From: Metabacillus litoralis
GTDB taxonomy: Bacteria > Bacillota > Bacilli > Bacillales > Bacillaceae
NCBI RefSeq assembly: GCF_020524045.1
Contig: NZ_JAIVKL010000005.1
Span: 62,001 to 126,000 of the forward strand
Direction: 5' to 3'
DNA length: 64,000 nt
In this document: one piece after another, positions 47,774-59,713 of the stretch
Layout of the letters: each line of letters opens with the position of its first letter
Position numbering within the stretch: the stretch's first letter is position 1
Made by a program: the position numbers and the translations under genes
Notes under the pieces: model-generated
Database searches by the model: none
Told to the model about the DNA's origin: nothing
What the model saw: only the letters and a program-made list of their open reading frames with translations

Positions 47774-49057
47774 GTGAAGAAAAATAAAAAGTTTTTAGGT
47801 CTTATGAGTGGTATAGCTTTAAGTTTAGCTTTAGTAGGCTGTGGACCACAGGAAAGTGATAGTGGAGAGACAAGCACTGAGAAAGATGCTGCTAAAGGAA
47901 CAACAGAACTATTAGTTTGGGAAGATCAAGATAAAGCTGCTGGAATTGCAGATGCTGTTGCTGCATTTGAAAAAGAACATGATGTAAAAGTAAAAGTGGT
48001 TGAAAAAACATATGCTCAACAAATTGAAGATTTACGTTTAGATGGTCCAGCTGGAACAGGTCCAGATGTATTAACTATGCCTGGTGATCAAATTGGAACA
48101 GCTGTAACTGAAGGTTTAGTAAAAGAATTAACTGTTGGTGAAGATGTTCAATCTATTTATACAGATGTTGCAATGCAGTCACAAACAGTAGAAGGTAAAG
48201 TTTACGGTTTACCAAAAGCTGTTGAAACAACAGTACTTTTCTATAACAAAGATTTAGTTTCTGAAGATCAATTACCAACAACATTAGATGGATGGTATGA
48301 CTTGTCTAAAGAAATGACTGACGGTAACAAATTTGGTTTCTTAGCATTGTTTGATCAAATTTATTATGCACAAAGTATTATGAGTGGTTATGGCGGATAT
48401 ATCTTTGGTAAAGACGATAATGGAAATTATGATCCAACTGATATCGGCTTAAACAATGAAGGCGCTGTTGAGGGAGCACAATATATTCAAAAATTTTATA
48501 AAGAAGGTTTATTCCCAGCAGGAATCATTGGGGAACAAGGAATTAATGTCTTAGATACATTATTTACAGAAGGAAAAGCGGCAGCGGTTATTTCTGGCCC
48601 TTGGAATACTGAACCATATGCAAAAGCAGGTATTAATTATGGAGTTGTGAAGTTACCAGAATTATCAAACGGTGATAATATGAGCTCATTCGTTGGTGTG
48701 AAAAGCTATAACGTAAGTGGTTATTCAAAAAATGCTGAGCTTGCACAAGAATTAGTTGTATTCCTTGCAAATGAAGAAAATTCTAGAAAAAGATTTGAAA
48801 TCACGAAGGAAGTTCCAGCTGTAGCGTCTCTTGCAAATGATCCAGTCGTTGCTGAAGATGTATCAGCACAAGCAGTAGCAGAGCAATCACAATTTGCTGA
48901 GTTAACACCAAACATTCCTGAAATGAATGAAGTGTGGACACCAACAGATTCTGCACTACAAACAATTGCTACTGGAAAAGCAGAACCAAAAGCAGCGTTA
49001 GATCAAGCTGTTGAAACAATTAAAGGGCAAATTGAGGCAAAACATTCAGGTAAATAA
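47774..49057 (+). CDS. ganS: galactooligosaccharide-binding lipoprotein
   Basis: 427 residues, SBP_bac_1/maltose-binding type. GTG 47774 follows GGGGGACAA. The lipobox is LVGC near residue 23. It is the receptor of the GanSPQ importer, which in B. subtilis takes up galactotetraose and related galactan products. A perfect 14-bp hairpin follows the gene, so the receptor is probably made in excess of the permeases. Confidence 0.92.
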   Translation: MKKNKKFLGLMSGIALSLALVGCGPQESDSGETSTEKDAAKGTTELLVWEDQDKAAGIADAVAAFEKEHDVKVKVVEKTYAQQIEDLRLDGPAGTGPDVLTMPGDQIGTAVTEGLVKELTVGEDVQSIYTDVAMQSQTVEGKVYGLPKAVETTVLFYNKDLVSEDQLPTTLDGWYDLSKEMTDGNKFGFLALFDQIYYAQSIMSGYGGYIFGKDDNGNYDPTDIGLNNEGAVEGAQYIQKFYKEGLFPAGIIGEQGINVLDTLFTEGKAAAVISGPWNTEPYAKAGINYGVVKLPELSNGDNMSSFVGVKSYNVSGYSKNAELAQELVVFLANEENSRKRFEITKEVPAVASLANDPVVAEDVSAQAVAEQSQFAELTPNIPEMNEVWTPTDSALQTIATGKAEPKAALDQAVETIKGQIEAKHSGK

Positions 49058-49070
49058 TTAAGGTTTGAAT

Positions 49071-49110
49071 AATGGTGTCAAACGTAACTCTTCGTTTGAC
49101 ACCATTTATT
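49071..49110 (+). terminator. intra-operon hairpin between ganS and ganP
   Basis: AATGGTGTCAAACG and CGTTTGACACCATT form a perfect 14-bp stem around an eight-base loop, followed by TATTATAAG. Weak T run: likely partial terminator or mRNA stabiliser. Confidence 0.8.
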
Positions 49111-49169
49111 ATAAGTTTTAAAGAACGGACGGAATGTCGATTTCCTGTCTATTTAGAGAGGTGAATAAA

Positions 49170-50426
49170 ATGCAACATCGTAGAAATGCCTTATTATTAT
49201 CTGTTATTCCTGGTCTTGGACAATTTTATAATAAGCAATGGGTTAAAGGGCTTATCTATTTAATTTTAGGTGTATCTTTCATTGCTGTGTTTAAAGATCT
49301 ATTGAATATGGGCTTTTGGGGACTATTTACACTAGGAACAGAAGTACCACGTGATAACTCTGTTTTCCTTCTAGCAGAAGGAATTATTGCTGTTATAGTT
49401 ACTTGTTTTGGTCTAGCAATTTATTATCTTAATTTGAAAGATGCATATAGTAATGGAAAATTACGAGATGAGAATAAAGAGTTAAGCTCAATTAAGGAAC
49501 AATACCATAATTTAATGGCACATGGTTATCCATATGTGATTAGTGGTCCATCTTTATTTATCTTGATTTTTGCTGTTATTTTTCCTATCCTATTTAGCTT
49601 TGCTTTAGCATTTACCAATTATGATTTATATCATTCTCCTCCTGCTAATCTAGCTGATTGGGTTGGATTACAAACATTTGCAGAGATTTTCACAGTTGAT
49701 ATTTGGCGTTCAACTTTCTTTGATGTTTTATCTTGGACTGTTATTTGGACTCTAGTAGCATCAACTCTTCAAATTAGTATTGGTATTTTCCTTGCTGTTT
49801 TAGTCAATCAAAAAGCAATTCGCTTTAAGAGGTTGTTTCGAACAATCTTAGTTCTACCTTGGGCTGTACCTGGTTTTGTTACGATTTTAATTTTTGCAGG
49901 ATTATTTAATGATAGTTTTGGTGCAATAAACAATGATATTTTAGCAGCATTTGGCATTGATCCGATTCCTTGGTTAACAGATCAAAATTGGTCTAAATTA
50001 GCACTTATCCTCATGCAGGGTTGGTTAGGTTTTCCATATATTTTCTTAGTAACTACAGGTGTTCTACAATCAATTCCTGAAGATCTTTATGAGGCAGCTA
50101 CAATCGATGGTGCGTCGATGTTTGCTAAATTTAAAAATATTACTATGCCAATGATATTAATTGCAATGGCTCCAATACTTATTACACAATATACGTTTAA
50201 TTTTAATAACTTTAATATTATCTATCTATTTAATGGTGGAGGTCCAGCAGTACCTGGGTCAAATGCTGGTGGAACTGATATTTTAGTATCTTGGATTTAT
50301 AAATTAACGATGCAATCGAGTCAGTATTCTCTTGCAGCAGCATTAACTATTTTACTGTCTGTATTTGTTATTGTGATCGCATTATGGCAGTTCAGACGGA
50401 CGAAATCGTTTAAAGAGGAGGTTTAA
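49170..50426 (+). CDS. ganP: galactooligosaccharide ABC permease
   Basis: 418 residues from ATG 49170 after GAGGTGA, the same length as recalled for B. subtilis GanP. An additional N-terminal region with hydrophobic segments (about 1-110), as in MalF, precedes the BPD_transp_1 core. The EAA loop EAATIDGASMFAKFKNITMP (from about residue 310) binds the ATPase. It pairs with GanQ, whose gene starts 4 bp later. No dedicated ATPase is encoded. Confidence 0.93.
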   Translation: MQHRRNALLLSVIPGLGQFYNKQWVKGLIYLILGVSFIAVFKDLLNMGFWGLFTLGTEVPRDNSVFLLAEGIIAVIVTCFGLAIYYLNLKDAYSNGKLRDENKELSSIKEQYHNLMAHGYPYVISGPSLFILIFAVIFPILFSFALAFTNYDLYHSPPANLADWVGLQTFAEIFTVDIWRSTFFDVLSWTVIWTLVASTLQISIGIFLAVLVNQKAIRFKRLFRTILVLPWAVPGFVTILIFAGLFNDSFGAINNDILAAFGIDPIPWLTDQNWSKLALILMQGWLGFPYIFLVTTGVLQSIPEDLYEAATIDGASMFAKFKNITMPMILIAMAPILITQYTFNFNNFNIIYLFNGGGPAVPGSNAGGTDILVSWIYKLTMQSSQYSLAAALTILLSVFVIVIALWQFRRTKSFKEEV

Positions 50427-50429
50427 AAG

Positions 50430-51281
50430 ATGCTGTCAAATACGAAGACGAGAAAATTTATAAGTCTCCTAATTTCTTATACTATCTTAATTTTTACGTC
50501 TGTTATCATCATTTATCCGTTAATTTGGACTGTAGGCGCAAGCTTTAATCCAGGTAATAGTTTAATTAGTACGTCAATCATACCGAAAAATCCAACATTA
50601 GATCATTATAGAGAATTGTTTGCTGGTAAAGAAAGCTTACAATACGGTCAATGGTATTTAAACTCATTAAAAATTAGTGTGTTTACGATGATAGGTACTG
50701 TTGCTAGTGTTTGTTTTACAGCCTATGCCTTTTCTAGATTCCGTTTTAAAGGGAGAAAAAATGCTTTAACGTTATTTTTACTATTACAAATGATTCCTCA
50801 GTTTTCAGCGTTAATTGCTCTATTTGTTTTAGCGCAAATTCTAGGAATGATGAATAATCATTGGTTATTAATTCTGCTATATATAGGTGGTCTTATTCCA
50901 ATGAATACGTACCTTATGAAAGGTTATATGGATTCGATTCCAATCGATCTTGATGAAAGCGCAAGGATTGATGGTGCAAGCAATACACGAATCTTTATAC
51001 AAATTATAATGCCACTTTCAAGACCAATGGTTGCTGTAGTTGCCATGCTAGGATTCACAGGACCTCTTGGCGATTTTATCTTATCATCAACGATTTTAAG
51101 ATCAGCTGAGTACTATACATTACCAATTGGGTTATTTAACTTAGTAAACGATGTAATGGGTGCAAGTTATACAACCTTTGCTGCAGGAGCGATCTTAATA
51201 AGTATTCCAATTGCTCTTATTTTTATCCTTTTACAAAAGAACTTTGTTTCAGGGTTAACAGCAGGTGGCACAAAGGGTTAA
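50430..51281 (+). CDS. ganQ: galactooligosaccharide ABC permease
   Basis: 283 residues with six membrane segments and EAA loop ESARIDGASNTRIFIQIIMP (from about residue 175). GAGGAGG precedes ATG 50430. It is MalG-type and completes the GanPQ channel. Confidence 0.93.
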   Translation: MLSNTKTRKFISLLISYTILIFTSVIIIYPLIWTVGASFNPGNSLISTSIIPKNPTLDHYRELFAGKESLQYGQWYLNSLKISVFTMIGTVASVCFTAYAFSRFRFKGRKNALTLFLLLQMIPQFSALIALFVLAQILGMMNNHWLLILLYIGGLIPMNTYLMKGYMDSIPIDLDESARIDGASNTRIFIQIIMPLSRPMVAVVAMLGFTGPLGDFILSSTILRSAEYYTLPIGLFNLVNDVMGASYTTFAAGAILISIPIALIFILLQKNFVSGLTAGGTKG

Positions 51282-51309
51282 CGAAATTCTGTATTAAAAG
51301 GAGAGAATT

Positions 51310-53373
51310 ATGTCTAAGAGTAATAAAACATATACATCAAAAGCGAAATTCATGCTTCACGGAGGAGACTACAATCCTGATCAATGGCTAGATCGACCTG
51401 ACATTTTAGCTGATGACATAAAACTGATGAAGCTTGCACACACAAATACATTTTCAGTAGGAATCTTTGCTTGGAGTGCACTTGAACCAGAAGAAGGAGT
51501 TTATAACTTCGAATGGTTAGATGAGATATTTGAAAACATCACTAGTATTGGTGGTCGAGTTATCCTAGCTACACCAAGTGGTGCTCGTCCTGCGTGGATG
51601 TCTCAAAAATACCCTGAAGTTTTAAGAGTAAACGGTAACAGATTAAAGCAGTTACATGGTGGTCGTCATAACCACTGCTTTACCTCAAAAGTTTATCGTG
51701 AAAAAACGCAGGAAATGAACCGACTATTAGCAGAGAGATATGGTCAGCATTCAAGTTTATTAATGTGGCATATTTCCAATGAATATGGTGGGGAATGTCA
51801 TTGTAATTCATGTCAACATGCGTTCAGAGATTGGTTAAAAGAAAAATATAATCATAGTTTGAAGTCTCTAAATGATGCATGGTGGGGTCCTTTCTGGAGT
51901 CATACTTATAATGATTGGTCACAAATTGAACCTCCTTCTCCGATAGGTGAGAGTGCCGTTCATGGATTAAACTTGGATTGGCGTCGATTTGTTACAGACC
52001 AAACGATAAACTTTTATGAAAATGAAATTGTGCCATTAAGAGAATTAACACCTAACATCCCGATTACGACAAATTTTATGGCAGATACATTTGACTTAAT
52101 ACCATTTCAAGCACTAGATTATAGCAAGTTTGCAAAACATCTTGATGTTGTTAGCTGGGATGCATACCCTGCTTGGCATAATGATTGGGAGAGTACTGCT
52201 GAGTTAGCAATGAAAGTTGGCTTTATTAACGATTTGTATAGAAGCCTTAAACAGCAGCCATTCTTATTAATGGAATCAACACCAAGTGGAGTGAACTGGC
52301 ATGAAGTAAATAAAGCGAAACGCCCAGGTATGCATTTGCTTTCTTCTATGCAAATGGTTTCACATGGTTCTGATAGTGTCTTGTATTTCCAGTGGAGAAA
52401 ATCACGAGGATCTTCAGAAAAATTCCATGGAGCTGTTGTTGATCATGATAATAGTCCAGAAAATCGAGTGTTTAAAGAGGTTGCAAAGGTTGGTCAAACA
52501 TTAGAAAAGCTATCAGATGTAGTTGGAACAAATCGCCCATCTGAGGTAGCGGTTTTCTATGATTGGGAAAACAACTGGGCAATAAATGATGCTCAAGGCT
52601 TTGGCCTTAAAACGAAGCTATATCCACAAACGTTACAACAGCATTACCGCACTTTCTGGGAACAAGATATACCAGTAGATGTTATAACGAAAGAGCAAGA
52701 TTTCTCTAATTATAAATTACTTATTGTGCCAATGCTGTATTTAGTAAGTGAGGAAACAATTTCAAGACTAAAAGCATTTGTTGCTAATGGTGGTAAATTA
52801 GTCATGACTTATATCAGTGGTCTTGTGAATGAACATGATTTAACTTATATGGGTGGCTGGCATAAAGACCTTCAAGAGATCTTTGGTATGAAGCCTCTTG
52901 AAACAGATACTTTGTATCCAAAAGATAGAAATCATGTAACTTACAAAAACAAGTCATATGAGATGAAAGATTATGCAACAGTTATTGATCTTAATTCTGC
53001 TAATGTAGAAGGAGTCTATCAAGAGGACTTTTATGAAAATACACCTGCAGTGACAAGTCATCAATATGGAAAAGGAAAATCATATTATATTGGTGCACGC
53101 TTAGATGAACAATTTCACAGAGACTTTTATAGTGGATTAATAGATGAATTAAGTCTTGGAGCTGTTCATGAAATTAAACATGAACAAGGTGTTTCAGTTC
53201 AAGTCAGACAGGCAGAAAATTGTGATTATATTTTCATTATGAACTTTACAGAAGAAAAACAACCTATTAGCTTTGATTTCCAAGGGAAAGATATGGTATC
53301 TGGAGATGTAATCACTGGAGATTTAATGTTAGAGAGATATGAAGTACGAATAATTGAGAAAAAGAATAGCTAA
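51310..53373 (+). CDS. ganA: GH42 beta-galactosidase for galactan oligomers
   Basis: 687 residues, as in B. subtilis GanA. Acid/base Glu158 lies in WHISNEYG and nucleophile Glu322 in LMESTPSG. The zinc-site cysteines are Cys123, Cys163, Cys165 and Cys168. It has no signal peptide, so it hydrolyses imported galactooligosaccharides to galactose in the cytoplasm. AAAGGAGAG precedes ATG 51310. A weak hairpin (about 53390-53427) follows before ganB. Confidence 0.95.
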   Translation: MSKSNKTYTSKAKFMLHGGDYNPDQWLDRPDILADDIKLMKLAHTNTFSVGIFAWSALEPEEGVYNFEWLDEIFENITSIGGRVILATPSGARPAWMSQKYPEVLRVNGNRLKQLHGGRHNHCFTSKVYREKTQEMNRLLAERYGQHSSLLMWHISNEYGGECHCNSCQHAFRDWLKEKYNHSLKSLNDAWWGPFWSHTYNDWSQIEPPSPIGESAVHGLNLDWRRFVTDQTINFYENEIVPLRELTPNIPITTNFMADTFDLIPFQALDYSKFAKHLDVVSWDAYPAWHNDWESTAELAMKVGFINDLYRSLKQQPFLLMESTPSGVNWHEVNKAKRPGMHLLSSMQMVSHGSDSVLYFQWRKSRGSSEKFHGAVVDHDNSPENRVFKEVAKVGQTLEKLSDVVGTNRPSEVAVFYDWENNWAINDAQGFGLKTKLYPQTLQQHYRTFWEQDIPVDVITKEQDFSNYKLLIVPMLYLVSEETISRLKAFVANGGKLVMTYISGLVNEHDLTYMGGWHKDLQEIFGMKPLETDTLYPKDRNHVTYKNKSYEMKDYATVIDLNSANVEGVYQEDFYENTPAVTSHQYGKGKSYYIGARLDEQFHRDFYSGLIDELSLGAVHEIKHEQGVSVQVRQAENCDYIFIMNFTEEKQPISFDFQGKDMVSGDVITGDLMLERYEVRIIEKKNS

Positions 53374-53390
53374 TGAATTCTTATAGGTAA

Positions 53391-56327
<2,937 letters not shown>

Positions 56328-56334
56328 TAGATCG

Positions 56335-56370
56335 AAAAAAGCCCTAATCCGAAGTAGATTAGGGCTTTTT
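56335..56370 (+). terminator. terminator of the gan operon
   Basis: AAAAAGCCCTAATC and GATTAGGGCTTTTT form a perfect 14-bp stem with a seven-base loop. Confidence 0.95.
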
Positions 56371-56400
56371 AAAGCTTGTTGAGAAGCACAAATAAATTTT

Positions 56401-56500
56401 ATCTTCGATTTTTGGGATTTATCTTCGATTTTTCGAAAATATCTTCGATTCTGCAAATTTATCTTCGATTTTCCGAATTTATCTTCGTTTAGATAATTTT
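56401..56500. repeat. 20-bp tandem repeat, five units
   Basis: Five units in exact 20-bp register each begin ATCTTCGATT (the last ATCTTCGTTT), followed by variable A/T-rich ends such as TTTCGAAAAT and TTCCGAATTT. No hairpin or open frame is evident. It lies between the gan terminator and the lut promoter region. Confidence 0.9.
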
Positions 56501-56587
56501 CGACAAAAAAACATCTTACGCAAAAAAATCAGAATAACTAATTACTGTGCAAATACATAATTATCACAAGTTTAACAGAGCGTAATT

Positions 56588-56660
56588 TTTCAAAAAATAC
56601 AAACAAAAAAAGAAAAACAAACATATAATCAATAATAAATAAATATAAACAAACAAAAAC
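56588..56660 (+). promoter_or_regulatory. candidate RhaR operator cluster before lutA
   Basis: TTTCAAAAAATACAAACAAA (56588-56607), AAACAAACATA (56615-56625) and ATAAACAAACAAA (56645-56657) form direct repeats. The 11-mer AAACAAACATA also occurs before rhaEW. A TATAAT-like box follows at 56625. Confidence 0.55.
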
Positions 56661-56734
56661 GGGTGTTATTAAAATAGAAAAGTAGTATAATAAGAACAAG
56701 ATCAGTTTTTTACAGTAACGGGAGGTAGTAGAGA

Positions 56735-57457
56735 ATGAAAGTATCTTTATTTATTACATGCCTAGCAGATGTATTTTATTCAAATGTTGGTCAACATACA
56801 GTTGAACTTTTAGAAAAGCTTGGTTGTGAAGTGGATTTTCCTGAACAACAAACATGCTGTGGTCAGCCTGCTTATAATAGTGGTTATCATAAAGAAACAA
56901 AAGAAGTGGCAAAACATATGATTCGTACATTTGAAAATTCGGATTATGTTGTAGGTCCATCGGGTTCATGTGTGGCGATGCTTAAGGAATATAGTCACTT
57001 ATTTGAGCAAGATCCTGCTTGGAAGGAAAGAGCTAAAAAGCTAGCAAATAAGTCATATGAATTAACACAGTTTATCGTAGATGTATTAAAAGTAGAAAAC
57101 GTAAATGCTAGTTTACCAGCATGTGCGACTTATCATAAATCCTGTCATATGACACGTTTACTTGGTGTTAAAGATGCTCCTGGTAAGTTATTAGATCAAG
57201 TTGAAGGATTAGATGTAAAACCACTTCCAAATAGTCATGATTGCTGTGGCTTTGGTGGAACTTTTTCAGTGAAAATGGTTCCGATTTCAGAGCAAATGGT
57301 TGATGAAAAAGTTAAACATATTGAAGAAACCGGGGCGGAAGTATTAATTGGAGCTGATTGTGGTTGTTTAATGAATATAGGCGGAAGAATTAATCGAAAA
57401 GGTAAATCAATCAAGGTTATGCATATAGCAGAAGTATTAAATAGTGAGGTGAAGTAA
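56735..57457 (+). CDS. lutA: lactate utilization protein A, (Fe-S)-binding
   Basis: 240 residues with two cysteine-rich CCG domains: [11 protein letters not shown] near residue 40 and [10 protein letters not shown] near 169, plus CHMTRLLG. It is one subunit of the LutABC complex that oxidises L-lactate to pyruvate. GGGAGG precedes ATG 56735. lutB follows 1 bp after its stop. In B. subtilis the operon is under LutR and SinR; here the AAACAAA-type repeats suggest control by the rhamnose regulator. Confidence 0.95.
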   Translation: MKVSLFITCLADVFYSNVGQHTVELLEKLGCEVDFPEQQTCCGQPAYNSGYHKETKEVAKHMIRTFENSDYVVGPSGSCVAMLKEYSHLFEQDPAWKERAKKLANKSYELTQFIVDVLKVENVNASLPACATYHKSCHMTRLLGVKDAPGKLLDQVEGLDVKPLPNSHDCCGFGGTFSVKMVPISEQMVDEKVKHIEETGAEVLIGADCGCLMNIGGRINRKGKSIKVMHIAEVLNSEVK

Positions 57458-57458
57458 A

Positions 57459-58883
57459 ATGGCGATGAAGATTGGTGATGAGAAATTTTTTGAACGTGTT
57501 GATAAAGGTGTAAATAATACGTTCATGAGAAATGCAGTTGTTTCAGCTCAAGAGAGAATGCAAGGAAAGCGTCTTTTAGCTACAGAAGAGCTTGGAAATT
57601 GGGAAGAATGGCGTAAGCTTGGAGAAGAAATTCGAACTCATACGCTTGAAAACCTTGATTACTACTTAGAGCAATTGAGTGAAAACGTTAAAAAGCGTGG
57701 TGGACATGTTTTTTTTGCTTCAACAAAGGAAGAGGCAAATGAGTATATATCAAAAGTAGCAAAAGAAAAAAAAGCAAAGAAAGTTGTTAAATCAAAATCA
57801 ATGGTAACAGAAGAAATTCATTTAAATAGTGCACTTGAAAAAGCAGGCTGTGAAGTGATTGAGACAGATCTAGGGGAATATATCCTTCAGCTTGATGATC
57901 ATGATCCACCTTCACACATTGTTGTTCCTGCTCTTCATAAAAATAAAGAGCAAATTCGCGATACGTTTAAAGAAAAACGAGGCTATGATAAATCAGAAAT
58001 CCCTGAGGAGCTCGCACTTTTTGCAAGAGAACAGCTTCGTCAGGAATTTTTAAGTGCTGATTTAGGTATTACAGGCTGTAATTTTGCTGTGGCGGAATCA
58101 GGCTCTATAAGTCTTGTCACAAATGAAGGAAATGCTGGACTTGTAACCGCTTTACCTAAAACGCAAATTACAGTAATGGGGATGGAACGAATTGTTCCAA
58201 CTTGGGAAGAGCTAGATGTTCTAGTAAGTTTACTATGTCGAAGCTCAGTAGGCCAAAAACTAACAAGCTATATTACTGGTTTAACAGGACCAAAAGACGA
58301 GGGAGATGTAGATGGACCAGAAGAATTTCACCTTGTGATTGTTGATAATGGGCGTTCAAACATATTAGGAACAGAATTCCAAAGTGCACTCAACTGTATT
58401 CGTTGTGCTGCGTGTGTTAATGTTTGTCCAGTTTATCGTCATATTGGTGGTCATTCTTATGGATCAATTTATGCCGGACCAATTGGTGCAGTTTTAACAC
58501 CATTACTTGGTGGATACGAAGATTATAAAGAGCTTCCATATGCATCATCTTTATGTGCAGCATGTACAGATGCATGTCCTGTAAAAATACCTCTACATGA
58601 ACTATTAATTAAGCATCGTAGAAAAATTGTAGAAGATGAGAAAAAGTCACCTTTTGCTGAAAAGCTTGCAATGAAGGGCTATCAATTAGCAGCAAGTTCT
58701 CCAAGTCTTTATAAAGCGGGAACAAAATCAGCTTCCTCTGTTATGGCTCCGTTTACTCAAGATAATAGTATTCATAAAGGGCCAGGACCAATGAAGCCTT
58801 GGACAGACGTGCGTGATTTTCCTGCTCCTAATAAAGAGAGATTTAGAGACTGGTATAAAAAGAGGAACAAAGGAGGCGAATAA
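57459..58883 (+). CDS. lutB: lactate utilization protein B, ferredoxin-type
   Basis: 474 residues. An N-terminal LUD domain (about 70-290) is followed by two 4Fe-4S motifs, [12 protein letters not shown] (near 311) and [13 protein letters not shown] (near 361), then a DUF3390 C-terminal region. It carries electrons in LutABC. GAGGTGA within the end of lutA serves ATG 57459. Confidence 0.95.
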   Translation: MAMKIGDEKFFERVDKGVNNTFMRNAVVSAQERMQGKRLLATEELGNWEEWRKLGEEIRTHTLENLDYYLEQLSENVKKRGGHVFFASTKEEANEYISKVAKEKKAKKVVKSKSMVTEEIHLNSALEKAGCEVIETDLGEYILQLDDHDPPSHIVVPALHKNKEQIRDTFKEKRGYDKSEIPEELALFAREQLRQEFLSADLGITGCNFAVAESGSISLVTNEGNAGLVTALPKTQITVMGMERIVPTWEELDVLVSLLCRSSVGQKLTSYITGLTGPKDEGDVDGPEEFHLVIVDNGRSNILGTEFQSALNCIRCAACVNVCPVYRHIGGHSYGSIYAGPIGAVLTPLLGGYEDYKELPYASSLCAACTDACPVKIPLHELLIKHRRKIVEDEKKSPFAEKLAMKGYQLAASSPSLYKAGTKSASSVMAPFTQDNSIHKGPGPMKPWTDVRDFPAPNKERFRDWYKKRNKGGE

Positions 58884-58886
58884 ATA

Positions 58887-59606
58887 ATGACAGAAGGACA
58901 AATTCATAATGAAGAAACATTTCTTAATAATCTTGCTGAAAAACTAGGAAGACAAAGAAGAAAGAATGTAACAAAACCAGAGTGGACAACAACTCCACAA
59001 TATGACGTATTAAAAGACGCAACAAAAGATGAGTTAGTTGAAGTCCTAAAAAAACATTGTGAAGTAATTCATACTCAATTTATCGAAACAAATTCAGAGA
59101 ATCTTACGAAACAAATCCGTGATGTTTTCGAACAATATGAAGTTGAAAGTGTTGTAACTTGGAAAGATGAGCGGTATAAACAGTTCGGGTTAGAAGATGA
59201 GTTATTGAAGGAATTACCTAAAGAGAATTTCGATGTTCATATTTGGGATCCGGCACTAAAAGAAAAAAATATCCAAGCAGCAGAAAAAGCTGATGTTGGC
59301 ATTACATTTAGTGATATGACTTTAGCAGAGTCAGGCACAGTCGTTTTATTTAGTAGTGAAAACAAGGGCAGATCTGTTAGTTTATTACCGAAAACCTATA
59401 TTGCTATTGTTCCAAAAAGTACATTAGTGCCAAGGATGACTCAAGCAACTGCATATATCAACAAACAAGTTCAAGAAGGTAAAAAAATTTCGTCTTGTAT
59501 TGATTTTATAACAGGACCAAGTAATAGTGCTGACATTGAATTAAACTTAATTGTTGGTGTTCATGGTCCAATTAAAGCAACCTATATTCTTGTGAATGAT
59601 AAATAA
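58887..59606 (+). CDS. lutC: lactate utilization protein C, LUD domain
   Basis: 239 residues with one LUD domain; motif ADVGITFSDMTLAESGTVVL near residue 138. It is the third LutABC subunit. AAGGAGG precedes ATG 58887. It ends 107 bp before rhaEW, with no terminator and with an operator-like repeat in the gap, so read-through into rhaEW is possible. Confidence 0.95.
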   Translation: MTEGQIHNEETFLNNLAEKLGRQRRKNVTKPEWTTTPQYDVLKDATKDELVEVLKKHCEVIHTQFIETNSENLTKQIRDVFEQYEVESVVTWKDERYKQFGLEDELLKELPKENFDVHIWDPALKEKNIQAAEKADVGITFSDMTLAESGTVVLFSSENKGRSVSLLPKTYIAIVPKSTLVPRMTQATAYINKQVQEGKKISSCIDFITGPSNSADIELNLIVGVHGPIKATYILVNDK

Positions 59607-59646
59607 TTTCAAAAATAAACAAAAAACACTTTCAAAAATAAACAAA
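59607..59646 (+). promoter_or_regulatory. candidate RhaR operator: perfect 17-bp direct repeat before rhaEW
   Basis: TTTCAAAAATAAACAAA occurs at 59607-59623 and again at 59630-59646, 23 bp apart or about two helical turns. A -10-like TATAAT lies at 59654. Direct A-rich repeats are usual for DeoR-family regulators, and the rhaR gene follows rhaEW. Confidence 0.7.
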
Positions 59647-59713
59647 CATAGTTTATAATTAAAAACAGATAATCAAACAAAAACAGATATAAACAATAGA
59701 GGAGGAAACGAAA

